64,000 nucleotides of DNA from positions 763,186 to 827,185 of the forward strand of contig NMRA01000098.1 in NCBI GenBank assembly GCA_002633005.1, in the 5' to 3' direction. Both the position numbers and the translations under genes were made by a program. The DNA is from Phoronis australis (taxonomy: Eukaryota > Phoronida > Phoronidae). This document shows positions 23,761-35,233 of this stretch, piece by piece. Under the pieces are notes generated by a model. It was given only the letters and a program-made list of their open reading frames with translations, was not told the DNA's origin and ran no database searches. Each line of letters begins with the position of its first letter. The first letter of the stretch is position 1.

Positions 23761-25013
23761 TTATAGCTGTATGGCTGGACAGTGCTTCGCTCAAAAATGA
23801 CGATCCCATACATACTCTATTCGTGGGAAGTTCAGCAACTTGTGCCTCACACAGACTAAACCATCCAAGTCACATTGGTCTAAATACCTTTGATTAGACA
23901 ATGCAATCATTGCAAAAATGGCTAGTTAATGGTGATGAAGTAAGTAATGTGTTGGAAAGAAATCTTTATTCCAGATTTTTTTGAGTTGAAAAGATTCTTA
24001 AAAAGATATCAATGGCCTATTAAGTAAGATGTCCCTCTTATCTTCAAATGGTTCTTCAACATGACTATGGTGGTTTAGCCAGTATGAATCATAATGCGCA
24101 GAAGCATGACATTAGGATGTGTAGCCACCTACATATGAGTTAACCTGGCATTGGTGAGTGAAGGGCACTAGTCTCGTTCAGTGGTCCCATATTTTGAGAA
24201 CTAGTCTGATGCCTGTTATTCAGTAGAGAAAAACTGCAGGCGTTCTCAAAATGTGAGACTTCTGTGAGTGACAGTAAAAAGAAGATACTGTTACCCACAT
24301 AATGTGGACGCATAACAAATTCTTCGATAGTTCTTCATGGAGTTTTAGATGGATTCGACCTATTTTGGGCCTCCTAGTGCCCATTGTTGTTATTTTCATG
24401 TCCTATTCACCAAACTATGGATGTAAGGAGTACTTACCATGTGCCAGCCATTCACTACATGCCCATAGCTTGGCATAGCGCACTTGCAAGTTTCCCAACT
24501 GACAAGAAGAAGTGAAACAAAATCATCCTCTTGTGGCACAACTTCACATGAGATCTATTGGTTTGCCCTGTATACGGAAAACCCGCATGAAGCCATACAG
24601 AACATCAGACAGATTACCAGTGGGCAGTAACCTGTTAGCACCTTGGTGTTAGTAGTGAGCTAATGATCCACCTGGTTTCTTATTTCCCAAAAGTTCTATT
24701 GGAGGTAATGGGCATGGTGTTCAATCACTAGGAACCCTGTCAGTGGTTGAATAATTTAATGAATGTCTTCTGTACTTAAGGTTGCTGTTTATTTAATCTA
24801 TGTAATCAAATGGAGACTGGAGGTACCTATACTCACCTAAAACTACATTCTGACACCTGGCAACTATTTTACTGTGTTGTGTTTATATGTTAATTGGTCT
24901 CGCGAGCCAAATGTTAGAGAAGTGTTGCTTCAACTAACACAATCTTGATAACTTTTTGTGTTCAAACCAGTTGTTTGGTAACTGTGTTCATCTCTTTGTT
25001 CATTTTTCAGACT
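23761..25013. other. LAMTOR4 upstream/intron 1, mostly unassigned
   Basis: No coding exon is seen. A truncated copy of the 145-bp monomer element lies at about 24293-24420, with CCCACATAATGTGGACGCAT followed by CCTCCTAGTGCCCATTGTTG. Confidence 0.4.
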
Positions 25014-28000
25014 ATGACATCTCAAGGGATCGAGAGGATTACTGATGCTCTTGGTTATCTAGTTCTAAATGAAGAGGGTGCTGTCATCAGTGTTAGTGAA
25101 CTTTATTATTTTAGTTAGTCCAGTGTGATCGTCACTTAATAAGTGATTTTTTGCATGTTTTCAAACATCGCGATGTTTGGATATCTTAAAGAGACCTGGA
25201 ACGCAGCATACAGACTAAATTGCAGCATTGAAAGTGGTTCTCTGCCACTGAAACAGAATTCAACCTGCTCAACAGTTATTTTTAGGGTTTGCTCATGAAG
25301 ATTTTTTATTTCTGTTGATAGATATCAAGCATTTTATTTTGGTTTCAAATTTCAAAAAACCATTTGTCATCTGCTCGCCACTTTGTCAATTTTTCTCCCA
25401 CAAGGCAAAGCACGTCTCCTCATTTGGTATGACAAGACATAGATATAGCACATTTCCCTGATATGGAAAATTTGACCTTTGACCTCAAGCGACTTCAAGC
25501 AACTGACTGAACGCATGCACACATTTGCCATAAGTGGGAGGGAGATTAGAAACTCTGTGATAACCACAAAGTTTTTTCCAGACCTTCGCACGTATTTCAA
25601 AATCATGAATTTTTAAATTTTTTGGAAATTTTCCCTTGGGAAATTGAATTACTCAGTACTAGCCGTTGCGAGATGGCACTTTTGTCAGGAATTATTTAAA
25701 AGATATTTTTGACGAGCTTTCGCATTCCATGCCTCTTTAAGCCATGTCTGATAACCTCCACGCCTTGAGCCATCGATGTTTGGAAAGTCTGATTGAGCTC
25801 TCTCAGATGCAAATTCCAAGAATAACAAAAGAGTGAGCTTTGGGAATTAGCACAATGAAGGTTATGTACGTCCCTAGAAGTATCCCTTAATTTGGCAAAA
25901 TTTGGAACATCATATCTCAAGTCGTTAGATTGTATTCATATGAAACATTCAGTTACTTGCTTTATGCACTGTTTTCCAAAACTCTGTTAGGAATTGTTTT
26001 TAAAATGTTCTTCTTCTGCATGAGGGGCTATTCAAACAGGACTTTTATGATTTTCATGACAAAAATCAAAACGAAAACGGAATTTTAATTTCATAGAAAG
26101 TTGTTACAGTGTTTTTGAGATTAAACTTCGATATTTATATCAAGTGAATTTGGTCATGTTACTGACTTCTTTTTGCCATTTTTATTCGCCCACATAATTA
26201 TTCATATGTGGACGCATTATGCCGCCATCTCCGTCCATTCGTCCAGGGTCTATCCGGCGTCCGCTGCTATTTCTCCAAAAAACCCTTTGACATACGTTCA
26301 TGAAATTTGGCACACATGTTCCTTTCAGGAATGGGAAAGCATGAGCGAACTTTTGGACAGCGGATCCGACTACCGGTGTGCCCCGTAGTGACAATTTTCA
26401 TTTTTTACGCTTACCTATATATCTTCAAAGGTCTTCAACGTATTTTCATAAAATTTGTCGTATAGGCATCTATTAGTGAGATGATGCTATCCTTCCATTT
26501 TTGGATGGATTCGACAAAGTTTGCGCCACCTAGTGGCCATTTTTGCTGTTTTTGAGTCTGTTTTTGGCGTCCTCTCTTCTATCAACCAAACCGCTCTAAG
26601 GATGATTGTGAAAATTGGCATGCATGTTTTTAGCTATGAAGAGGACGGCTAACGATGATTTTCCAATGATTTTGTCTTCTGTGGCGCCTCCTAGTGGCAG
26701 TTTTGTTTTTTTGTGTCCATGGCTGTATCTCCTAAACCATTGGCAGGATCTTTACTAAATTTAGCAAGACATAGTGTATTTATGTGATGTTGAAAATGCA
26801 TGATGACAACTTTCGGACACATCTGAGTACCAATGTGCCCCCTAGTGGCAATTTCTGTTTTTTTCTTTTACCTCTGTATCTTCAAAGGTCCTCAAGGTAT
26901 TGTCATAAAATTTGGCGTATAGGCATCTATTAGTGAGATGACGCTATCATCCCGTTTTCAGATGGATTTGACGTAGTTTGCGCCACCTAGTAGCCACTTC
27001 TACAGCCTGTTTTTTGGTGTCCACCCCTACCAAACGGCTCTAAGGATGATTGTGAAAATTGGCATGTATGTTCTTACTGCGAAGCCGAGGATGATTTTCC
27101 GACGACTTCGACTACCGTGGTGCCTCCTAGTGGCGGTTTTGTTTTTTTTTGCGACCAGGGCTGTATCTCCTAAACCATTTGCAGGATAAAATGTATTTAT
27201 ATTATGTTTGCAACAGATGACAACAACTTTTGGACGGATCTGACTACCCTGACTGTCCCCTTAGTAGCAATTAGCAATTTCAGTTTTTTAGGTTTACCTT
27301 AAATCTTCAAAGGTTCTCAACAGATTTTCAGAAAATTTGGAATATAGGCATATATTGGTGAGATGATGTTATCCTCCTGTTTTCGGATAGAATCGAGGTA
27401 CTTTGCGCCACCTACTGGCCATTTTTCCTGTTTTTGAGTCTGTTTTTTGGCATTCACCCCTTGATCATTCAAACCATTCTAAGGATGATTTAGAAAATTG
27501 GCGCGTATGTTTTATGTGTGAAGAGGGCGGTTGACTTTAACGAATTCGACTACTGTGGCCCTCCTTGTAATAGTTTTGTTATCTTTTGCGCCTATAGCTG
27601 CATCTCCTTAACACATTGCATGACCTTTATTAAATTTAGTAATATTATTTATATGAAGCTAACAACTGACGACATCTTTCAGGGCGATCCAATGAATGCT
27701 GTGCCCCATAGTGGCAATTTCATTATTTCCGTTTTCCTTCATTTCTCAGAAGTTTCATGACAGATTTTATTGAAATTTGGTAAATAGCTTTCTATTAAAG
27801 AAGCAATGGCATTTTCCCGTTGATTGGATGTTTTTGTGCCATCTAGTGGCTATTTTTATGAAACAAATTAAGCAACCCTAGAAGCACACGGTTTGCAGTG
27901 CATTTGTGGGCGCATTTCAACGCTCTGTGTTGCTCTTGTTTATAAAAAGATGGTAACATGGCTACATTAATGGCAGATGGGTAAAAAGTCAAGAATCAAA

Positions 28001-30749
28001 ATTTGCAAGTTTTTTGTTGATATACTTTCACACACAGTCAGTTAAAATCTATAGTTTTGAAGATATTTGACTGAATATGAGTCTATGACCATGAACATAA
28101 TTATTTTCATGTTCAGTTTGAGCCAGATTTTTGCCCAGGGAAAGCCCTGCTTTTTGGAAATATTACTCCTATCCTACAACTCATTAGTACACATCAACAC
28201 AGAATGCCATTTTTTTTTTGCTGTTCACATAATCTTTTTGTAGTTATGTGAAGCTTCTGTTTTTCTTTATGGTTTTGTGAACATATTTTATGCTTTTTTT
28301 CATTTGATTTTGAGCCATATTCTAAACCTGTTGTAAACCCACTTTTTCAAACAAGTTGGTTTTGACTACTGACTTAAGGTTGTGATACTGGTCTCAACTT
28401 TTTCAGGTGAGTTCTGGGTTTTTAAGTTCCTGACAAGTTCATTATTAATGCAAAAAATGACCCGCTGTAACAAGCCAACTTTTTTATGTGATGGCAGACA
28501 ATATGAGGAATAAGCTGTGACGAGTATGATCATAGTGGATGTAGCTTTATTTAATTCACAAGTTCTTTAACCTTTCATGGAACATGGGTTTATCGCAGGT
28601 TCAACAATGGTCTAGTAAATAGTCAATTTCCATATTCCTCAATCCTGCTGAGTACCACTCCTCTCGGCCATGAAGTAAGATTATAGCGATTGTACAACGG
28701 TGGCACTGTGCGCACGACGGGCACATTTTCACGATGCGGTTGGGAAGGGGTGAAATGTAACTTCCTGCATCCATGGATGTTTATCCAGCTTATGACACTA
28801 CCTTGAATCGGTATTGCAGCCCACGGCACAGCAATAATACTTTCTCAGCATGACTTAAATATGATCCAAAATATAAAGTATTCAGACGACGGATGCCAAC
28901 ATGTGAAGCTGCATAGGAGGCTGCTGACATGTCTGTCGTATGCTCATGACATAGGAGAGCGGTCATTGCGGAAGGCGAGAATTGGCGTATAACTTTTTAT
29001 TGAGTAGAGGACATTATGCTAAGCTTGATCACTGGTAGTTCATGGATTCATGGTCTTGATTGTTTATTTTTCAGTCTGGTGGGGATTTGGAGAATGAAGA
29101 AAAGAGTGCTGATATCTTCCTGTCCATGATGAAAACAGCTTGTAGGATACCCCTGGGTTCTGAAAGAAGTAGCAACACATTAAAAAGGCTATCAGGTTTG
29201 TGTTGGATAGTACATGTTGGTGACCTGTGGTTTCTCTGGACTCTACTGTGGGGTCTCTAGTTATTTGAACTGCGAAAAACCCTCCTTCCCTCGGCATTTT
29301 CACCACCTGCACAACTTTCATTCCAGGTCACCACAATTCTCTTCCTCCCAGTTGCCACCTCTTTCAAGCTCCCATTGTTTCAAGTTTTTTTGCCCAAGCA
29401 TTACAAGAAGGGAACACTGACAAGGAGACATTGTGGTGAAGAGGCTGAGCACCTTCGTTCTGTGGGGCTTAAATGTAACTTGAACAAAATGGATAACCTG
29501 GCACTGTATATGGCTCATTGCCTCACACATTCAGTGCCTGTGTGTACATTCAATTTGTGTGATTAGTTTGAAACGAACATTGTTATGTGACGACGTGTGT
29601 GTGAGTCCATGTTGTCGTCATCTTGTCTGGGTTTCTGCTCAATATCTCAAAAACCCTTGAAAAACCAGGTCAGATTTCATAAAGTTGAACACTAGGGTGA
29701 AGGTCTTTAATTCGGCAGTGCATGCCAGGGGCTTATTTTATAGTATTTTTGGGGAAGAACTTTTACCAATTGATAGCTAGAAAACCAGTTTTAAATTATG
29801 GATTTCAATTAAACTTGAGACTGAGGTGTGTGCAAGATAGCACCATCTAGTGGCCTTAAAATTGATAAGATGTTTCTTTTCTATTGTCGCAAGGATTACC
29901 CAGATTCTTTACGGAACTCAACACGGGTATATGAGAGGAATGTGCCAGCCTATCATTTTTCGTATTAAGTAGACCACCTGTGTTTCCTAGTAACCATTTT
30001 AGTTTTTGGCTAGGCATTAATTGTCAATCCATTGTTGTGAAAACAACACAATCCCCCAGATGCTTGTCTTTTGATAAAATATGATACAAGAACTGAGCGG
30101 AGATTTTGCTTCTCAAAACTGTTGGGTAGGGCTGGAGGTTATTTACAAAAAGTCGTGGCACACATATTTTTGCTTTCACTCACACTGTTTCCAATCAGGA
30201 AATTCCTACAATTTTTTATGCAATTATAAAATATTTAGCTCATTTGTATACAGGTATGTCTGTAGATATTTTACAAATCTGTATCCATATCCATTTGTCA
30301 TTTGGGTGTAAGAAAGTAGGGGTTTCAACGTTAACTTTATTTCAGTGATATTTTAACAGTGATTATATTTTACACTGTCACCTTAACTTTCCATTGCCTG
30401 CAGGTAATGTTATCAATTTGTGAGCCGGCATTTTTTGTATTGTATTAGGTGAAATAAAGTATTTAAAAAAAAAATAGTAAGGTACCCAGACACTCCTTTT
30501 GTAAGTTGTTTTGGAAGACTGCTTTTAACGGGATTCAAAGTGTTTTGGGTCTTAACGCCATGTATTTTCAGTCCATTTCTTTTTCTGGTGTCATAGTGTG
30601 CTGTATGCAAATCATGTCTCTTCAATCATAATTTTCTTTTTTTTCTTTCAGTTGTCATTGGAAGTTATATGTACGTGCTCACAGCATCCAATCAAAAAGT
30701 GTATGTCTGTAAGAGACACTACAACTCACAGGAACCAGTCACAGCATGA
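25014..30749 (+). CDS. LAMTOR4: LAMTOR4, Ragulator subunit, three coding exons
   Basis: LAMTOR4 is a roadblock-type subunit of the Ragulator complex that anchors Rag GTPases and mTORC1 on lysosomes. Coding exons: 25014-25091 (MTSQGIERITDALGYLVLNE), 29075-29195 (SGGDLENEEKSADIFLSMMK) and 30652-30749 (GSYMYVLTASNQKVYVCKRH). Junctions are AGT|GTTAGT to TTCAG|TCT (phase 0) and TCAG|GTTTGT to TTTCAG|TT (phase 1). Total 98 residues against 99 in human; I recognise the family from the QGLERI-x-x-x-LGYLVL start, the SGDLEN motif, the KRLSVV junction and the terminal KR-x-x-x-x-EP. The acceptor at 25010 lies just 3 bases before the ATG, so an untranslated exon precedes it, probably ending at 21298. 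A poly(A) signal candidate is AATAAA at 31705-31710. Confidence 0.93.
26190..27945 (+). repeat. Dispersed element of about 145-bp monomers (best copy)
   Basis: This full-looking copy is in LAMTOR4 between coding exons 1 and 2. It starts with a small hairpin (CCACATAATTATTCATATGTGG) and ends GCGCATTTCAACGCTCTGTG then TTGCTCTTGTT. CCTAGTGGC-type cores occur near 26386, 26527, 26689, 26834, 26984, 27126, 27270, 27411, 27560, 27707 and 27840, spacing 133-162 bp. Three monomer types rotate: GCCCCCTAGTGGCAATTT, GCGCCACCTAGTGGCC and GCCTCCTAGTGGCAGTTT. The result is a 430-450 bp higher-order unit. No protein coding is seen. Confidence 0.85.
27946..29074. other. LAMTOR4 intron 2, no features
   Basis: Apart from the acceptor before 29075 I see no gene, RNA or clear repeat. 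Frames here are short and lack family resemblance. Confidence 0.4.
29590..30020 (+). repeat. Decayed copy of the 145-bp monomer element
   Basis: AATATCTCAAAAACCCTTGA and GCACCATCTAGTGGCC are recognisable from the family, but spacing is eroded and the termini are gone. Confidence 0.45.
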
Positions 30750-33290
30750 TCGGGAGCCAATATAAAGAGACAGTAGCACGGGAAGTGCTGTCCAGGATGA
30801 AATGTACTCCTTGCACAATTTCTGTATGGATTGTAAAGCAATTTATGAACGTGAGGAGTAATTATGGTCACACTAGGACAAAGTGTGGATTATGCTGTTG
30901 AAGTCATTTTTGTTAATTTTTGTAAAGTAACTTGACATATTATATCGTCATTTCAAGTCTGGTGTTAGTTTTTCTTCAGCACTTTTATTTAGGTCTGTTT
31001 TCGGTACTCGTCCATGTAAATGGAACGGAAATCAAGGCTGTTATCCACCAGATAAATACACTTCAAATACTGCTCTTTATCAAGTGAAGTTTAGCTCCAT
31101 TAGCAGAGCATTAGATTGTGACAGCAAGGGGTTCAGCTTCAATTCTGCCCCGAGGCTGATGTAACTTTTAATAAGACAATTATTAAAACATGGTATGCAT
31201 CTCACCTGTTGGCCAACAGGTGATATGCAGACCACTTAAATATTTTTGTTCTAGGTTTGCACACCGGTTTAATATTTACATAATTATTCACAAAGACCAT
31301 TATTATTTACACAGCCAATATCCTACTTTGTGATTTGTACTGTGTAGTTAATGCAGCTCATGACGTGGGAATAGCCTTTGCAGACCTTGCTACACTGAGA
31401 ATAGGCTAGGCATGGTGGTTTACCCAGTGTTCTCTTAGTACATCAAAGCAATTCTGGCAAAGTATGCCCCAGGTAAGCAGCAAGTCGAGCCTGTTCATAA
31501 GACATGCTGGAGTTGCTTGAACGGGTAAATCTTCATTAGAAAGTTGTGGGTCTGTAATTATTTCTGTCAGATTAGGTTAACTTCATTGTATTGGAAACAC
31601 AAGGGGTATGGTAATGCCCTGTCTGCAGGGGTGAGTGGAATGTAATTTGTAAATGCAACTTAGAAGTCAAGTTTCAAAAAATGTAAATTTACCACCTGGG
31701 TTTCAATAAATTTTACATTGTCATTTGAAAATGTTCCAGTTGACTTCAGTTGCCAATCTTTTTAAAGCACATGCTAAATTGTTCATTTTTCTAAAACAAT
31801 GAAAGCTGTCCATCAGAACTTAACTTTTATTCTCATTGTACAGTAGTTGACCAGTTAACAACCAATAAAGTTACGCCACTCAAAAATAGGTCACAAATAA
31901 CAAAACTAATTAGTAGTTAATAGATTAGGTAAATATGGAACCGGCACATTCTAAATGTACAGGTACGTGGAACTTGTAGTACTTGATTACATAAATTACA
32001 TAAATTTGGCACTCTAACAAATCAGAATCTTGCACATTAGTTGCGATAAACTTGACTTTTAATGTAAAATAATTCTACTTGACTTAGTTCACTTACTGTG
32101 ATAAAATTTGCCTCAAACTGAAGTTTACAACAAATATGAAGTAATATCTGGGCTTGGGAAGAGCTGACAGTTTATTGCTGAAGACAAGACTGTGTTGGCT
32201 TGAAAATGCGTGTCATTTTACGAGGATGAAACATTTGATATCTTGGTATACAATTTGTGGACTAGGACAACACAAAACAGTCGTGTATCTAATATTGTTA
32301 TCTGCTTGTGGCTGTGCTCCAAAGATGGCCGTGAGCAGTACTGCAATGTCGGTTCTTCCAAAGCTGATGAACCAATTTTAATGTGGGTAGAGAAAAGAAT
32401 TTGTAGCGGTGGTTTGAAATGTGATTTTTTTACTGAAGACAGGTACATTGTAGTCCAATTTTCTGTTACAATTACTGAAAGGCACAAGAATCAGATTTGG
32501 ACATAATTAATCAGGGCAACAATACTATTTAAATGTAAAAACGATAAAAAGTTTGTCTTTTTTCACAACAAATACTCGACTGGTAAAATACAGATACTAA
32601 TACATAGCCTGGCACAAAATATTCCTTAAGTTACAAATGAAACCTGAATATAACGCTTAGTATTAAAACTTACACATAATTAATAAAACTTCTAAAGCAG
32701 CTATAAACCCACAGTCTGTCAAAGATGCAATCAATTGTTTTAGACCACTTACTAAATAAAATTGGTATGAATTAAATTGTTCGTTACTCGCATGAGAAAC
32801 TATTCTGGATTTACTGACATCACATTATTTCTCGAGACCATGCTTGGCGCACACAGTGATACATCATGACAAGCCAACTTCTAGAACCTGGTGTCTAGCA
32901 ATGAGTTGACAGTTTTCCAAGTCATGAAACGGCTTTAATTTAACAAAGGAACGAGTAGAGACCAATCTTATAATGATAAGGGATCTAAACCAAAGGTTGG
33001 TCTTCGTGAAAGAAGATAAGTTTATAGCCTCCGTAGTTATGGCATAATTAAATACAGCTTCACCATTATTACTTCCCACACACCAAAACAGAAGCAAACA
33101 TTTAATAACTATATGTAAAGTACATGTTCTAGCTCATAAAGATTTTCTACAATTAACATTTTTTAAAATGTTAACTGTAGAAATTGCCTTAAACGGCATA
33201 AAAGATAAACAATGGCACTGGAATTTTCAATTTCACGTCGCTGTAAATAACTAAATATGGTGGAGCTATTCTCAACGCTTTTCATCAAAG
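30750..33290. other. LAMTOR4 3' flank, no gene seen
   Basis: Contains the probable LAMTOR4 3' UTR, a tRNA-like fragment (31091-31146), and a stretch near 32150-32230 with partial similarity to 50545-50640 (GACAGTTTATTGCTGAAGAC against GACAGTCTGTTATTGCTTTA). The overlapping open frames at 32154-32506 are present on both strands and have no supporting homology. Confidence 0.4.
31091..31146 (+). repeat. tRNA-derived SINE fragment
   Basis: TTAGCTCCATTAGCAGAGC is an A-box arm and GGTTCAGCTTCAATTC a slightly expanded B-box, at tRNA-like spacing. The extra bases in the B-box argue against a functional tRNA. Confidence 0.45.
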
Positions 33291-33299
33291 GAAGTCAAA

Positions 33300-34275
33300 T
33301 TACAACAGCAATGTGGAGCATTGAAATGGGCCCAGGACTGTACCGCACAGGGTATGAGAGATACTTAGTAACAGATGCAAAAAGTGCCACTAGGAGGCAC
33401 CACAGTAGTCCGAGTCATCCTCTTACAATAGAAAGTAAATGCTAGTATTCAAAATCATCCTTAGAGTGCTTAGGCTGATAGAGGGCAGATGCCAAAAATA
33501 GACCAGAAAACAGTTTGAATGGCCACTAGATGGTCCAAAATACATCGAATCCATCTGAAAATGGTGGCGTGTCATAGTTTCTTTAACAAAAAACTATTTA
33601 CCAAATTTCTTAAAATCAGTCAAAGAACTAAAGAGAAATGGAGGAAAATGGAAAATTATTCCCACTAGGGGGCAAAGTGTTCATCGGATCTATACAAAAG
33701 TCATTGCTGCTCATCCTCAAGTTAATATAGTATAGTAAATGTAATAAAGATCCTGCAGCGGGTTTAGAAGAAACACCCATGGGAGCGAAAAAAACTGGCA
33801 CAAGGAGGCGCCAAAGTAGTCAAGTCCTTGGAAAATCATCGTCAGCCATCCTTTTCACAGCAGAAACATGCTAATTTTCACAATCATCCTTGAGTGATTT
33901 GGTAGATAGAGAGGCAGATGCCGAAAAGAGTAAAATGCTCACAAGGTGGCGCAAAATACGTCAAATCCAACCAAAAACGGGAGGATAGCGTCATCTCACA
34001 AACATGTGCCTACCTGCCAAATTTTATGACAATCCGTTTAGGACCTTTGAAGATACAGACTGATGTAAACATAAAAACTAAAATTGCCACTAGGAGGCAC
34101 ATCGGTAGTCCGATCCCTTTGAAACTTGGCTCATCCTGCCTCATCTATGAATGGAACAAATGGGGAGAATTTCATGAACAAACATCAAATTTTTGTGGAG
34201 ATAAAGCAGTGGAAAGGCTCCGAATGGAGGGACAGGATGACAGCATAATGGGCCCACATATCAATAAGTTGGCGC
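33300..34275 (-). repeat. 145-bp monomer element, third copy
   Basis: Reverse orientation. It starts with CAATGTGGAGCATTGAAATG (terminus) and ends near CCCACATATCAATAAGTTGG. GCCACTAGGAGGCAC-type cores recur at about 140-150 bp. It is shorter than the copies at 7651 and 26190. Confidence 0.75.
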
Positions 34276-35233
34276 ATAAAAATCTATCCAAAACATCTTC
34301 AGGATATTCTATATCTGTTGATAGGAAGCAATGGTATACAAAAACCAAACAGTTCTAATGGCTCATTTTAGTGGAAAGTGCAACTAAATCTTGTTTAATC
34401 AATTCTGTGCAAAAGCATGCAAATAAACAATTGAAGTGAAAGTTATATTAACTAGACATTTTTGTCACGGTTACTTTTAAATGACATTATTGTATTTTGC
34501 AAGTTGTAAATGTAAAGAGCATCTAAAAAATAAAAAAAAAATAAATAAAAACATGAACACTACAAGGGTGGTTGTCTGATTAATGCCTCTATATTATCCA
34601 CTCCACCATTAGCTCAGTACCCAGTATTAAAGCCCCATACAAACTTTTGGTTTCTCTCAAATAAGCCGACCAACAATTTTCCTCGCGCAAGCCCTCAGAT
34701 ACCACCGTCACATACAGAACATTCCTTTGTCCTGGTAGATTGAATACAGTAATACAGCTGAGAAAAAATCATAAAGGGCACCAACAAATAACACGAGAAT
34801 CTCCAATAGAATGAAAACAAGGCGACAAAAGTGTTTCATGGATATTTGCACAGCACTGTGGATAACTTGCATAATTTGGTACAGCAGTACTGACCTCGTG
34901 TATAAGTCCATCCTGATTACCTCTCAGTTCATGTAAAATCCAGCTTTTCTCTTCCCCTGTCACGAGGCAGTTATTGAAGAGCCTCCCAAAAAGATCTCTC
35001 AACAGAGCACATTCTTCAAATGTGTGATATCATACAACCCCGTGGGCATTAACTATCAGCCAAAGCACCACATTTCTACCCTGACTGCCTACGAGCAGAA
35101 ATACCAAACCCTGTTATTCTTTACTTCATTAGAAATAATAATGTTCAGGCTACCTGGCTACATGATTTAGCACAAAGTACAAGTGAGACCTAAAATGCTG
35201 TGCAAAGTTAGTTGACAAATAACGGGAGACGAG
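34276..35233. other. 3' flank of the 11-mer membrane protein gene
   Basis: A poly-A/AATAAA-rich patch lies at 34520-34555. Minus-strand frames near 34708-35002 are open, and one is followed by a GAG|GTCAGT donor-like site, but there is no acceptor or recognised family, so I do not call an exon. Confidence 0.35.

Noticed and set aside
34708-35002. Open minus-strand frames downstream of the 11-mer gene (LFNNCLVTGEEKSWILHELR)
   Set aside because: A donor-like GAG|GTCAGT follows, and VTGEEKSW faintly recalls mariner transposases, but there is no acceptor tract, no catalytic motif and no second exon.
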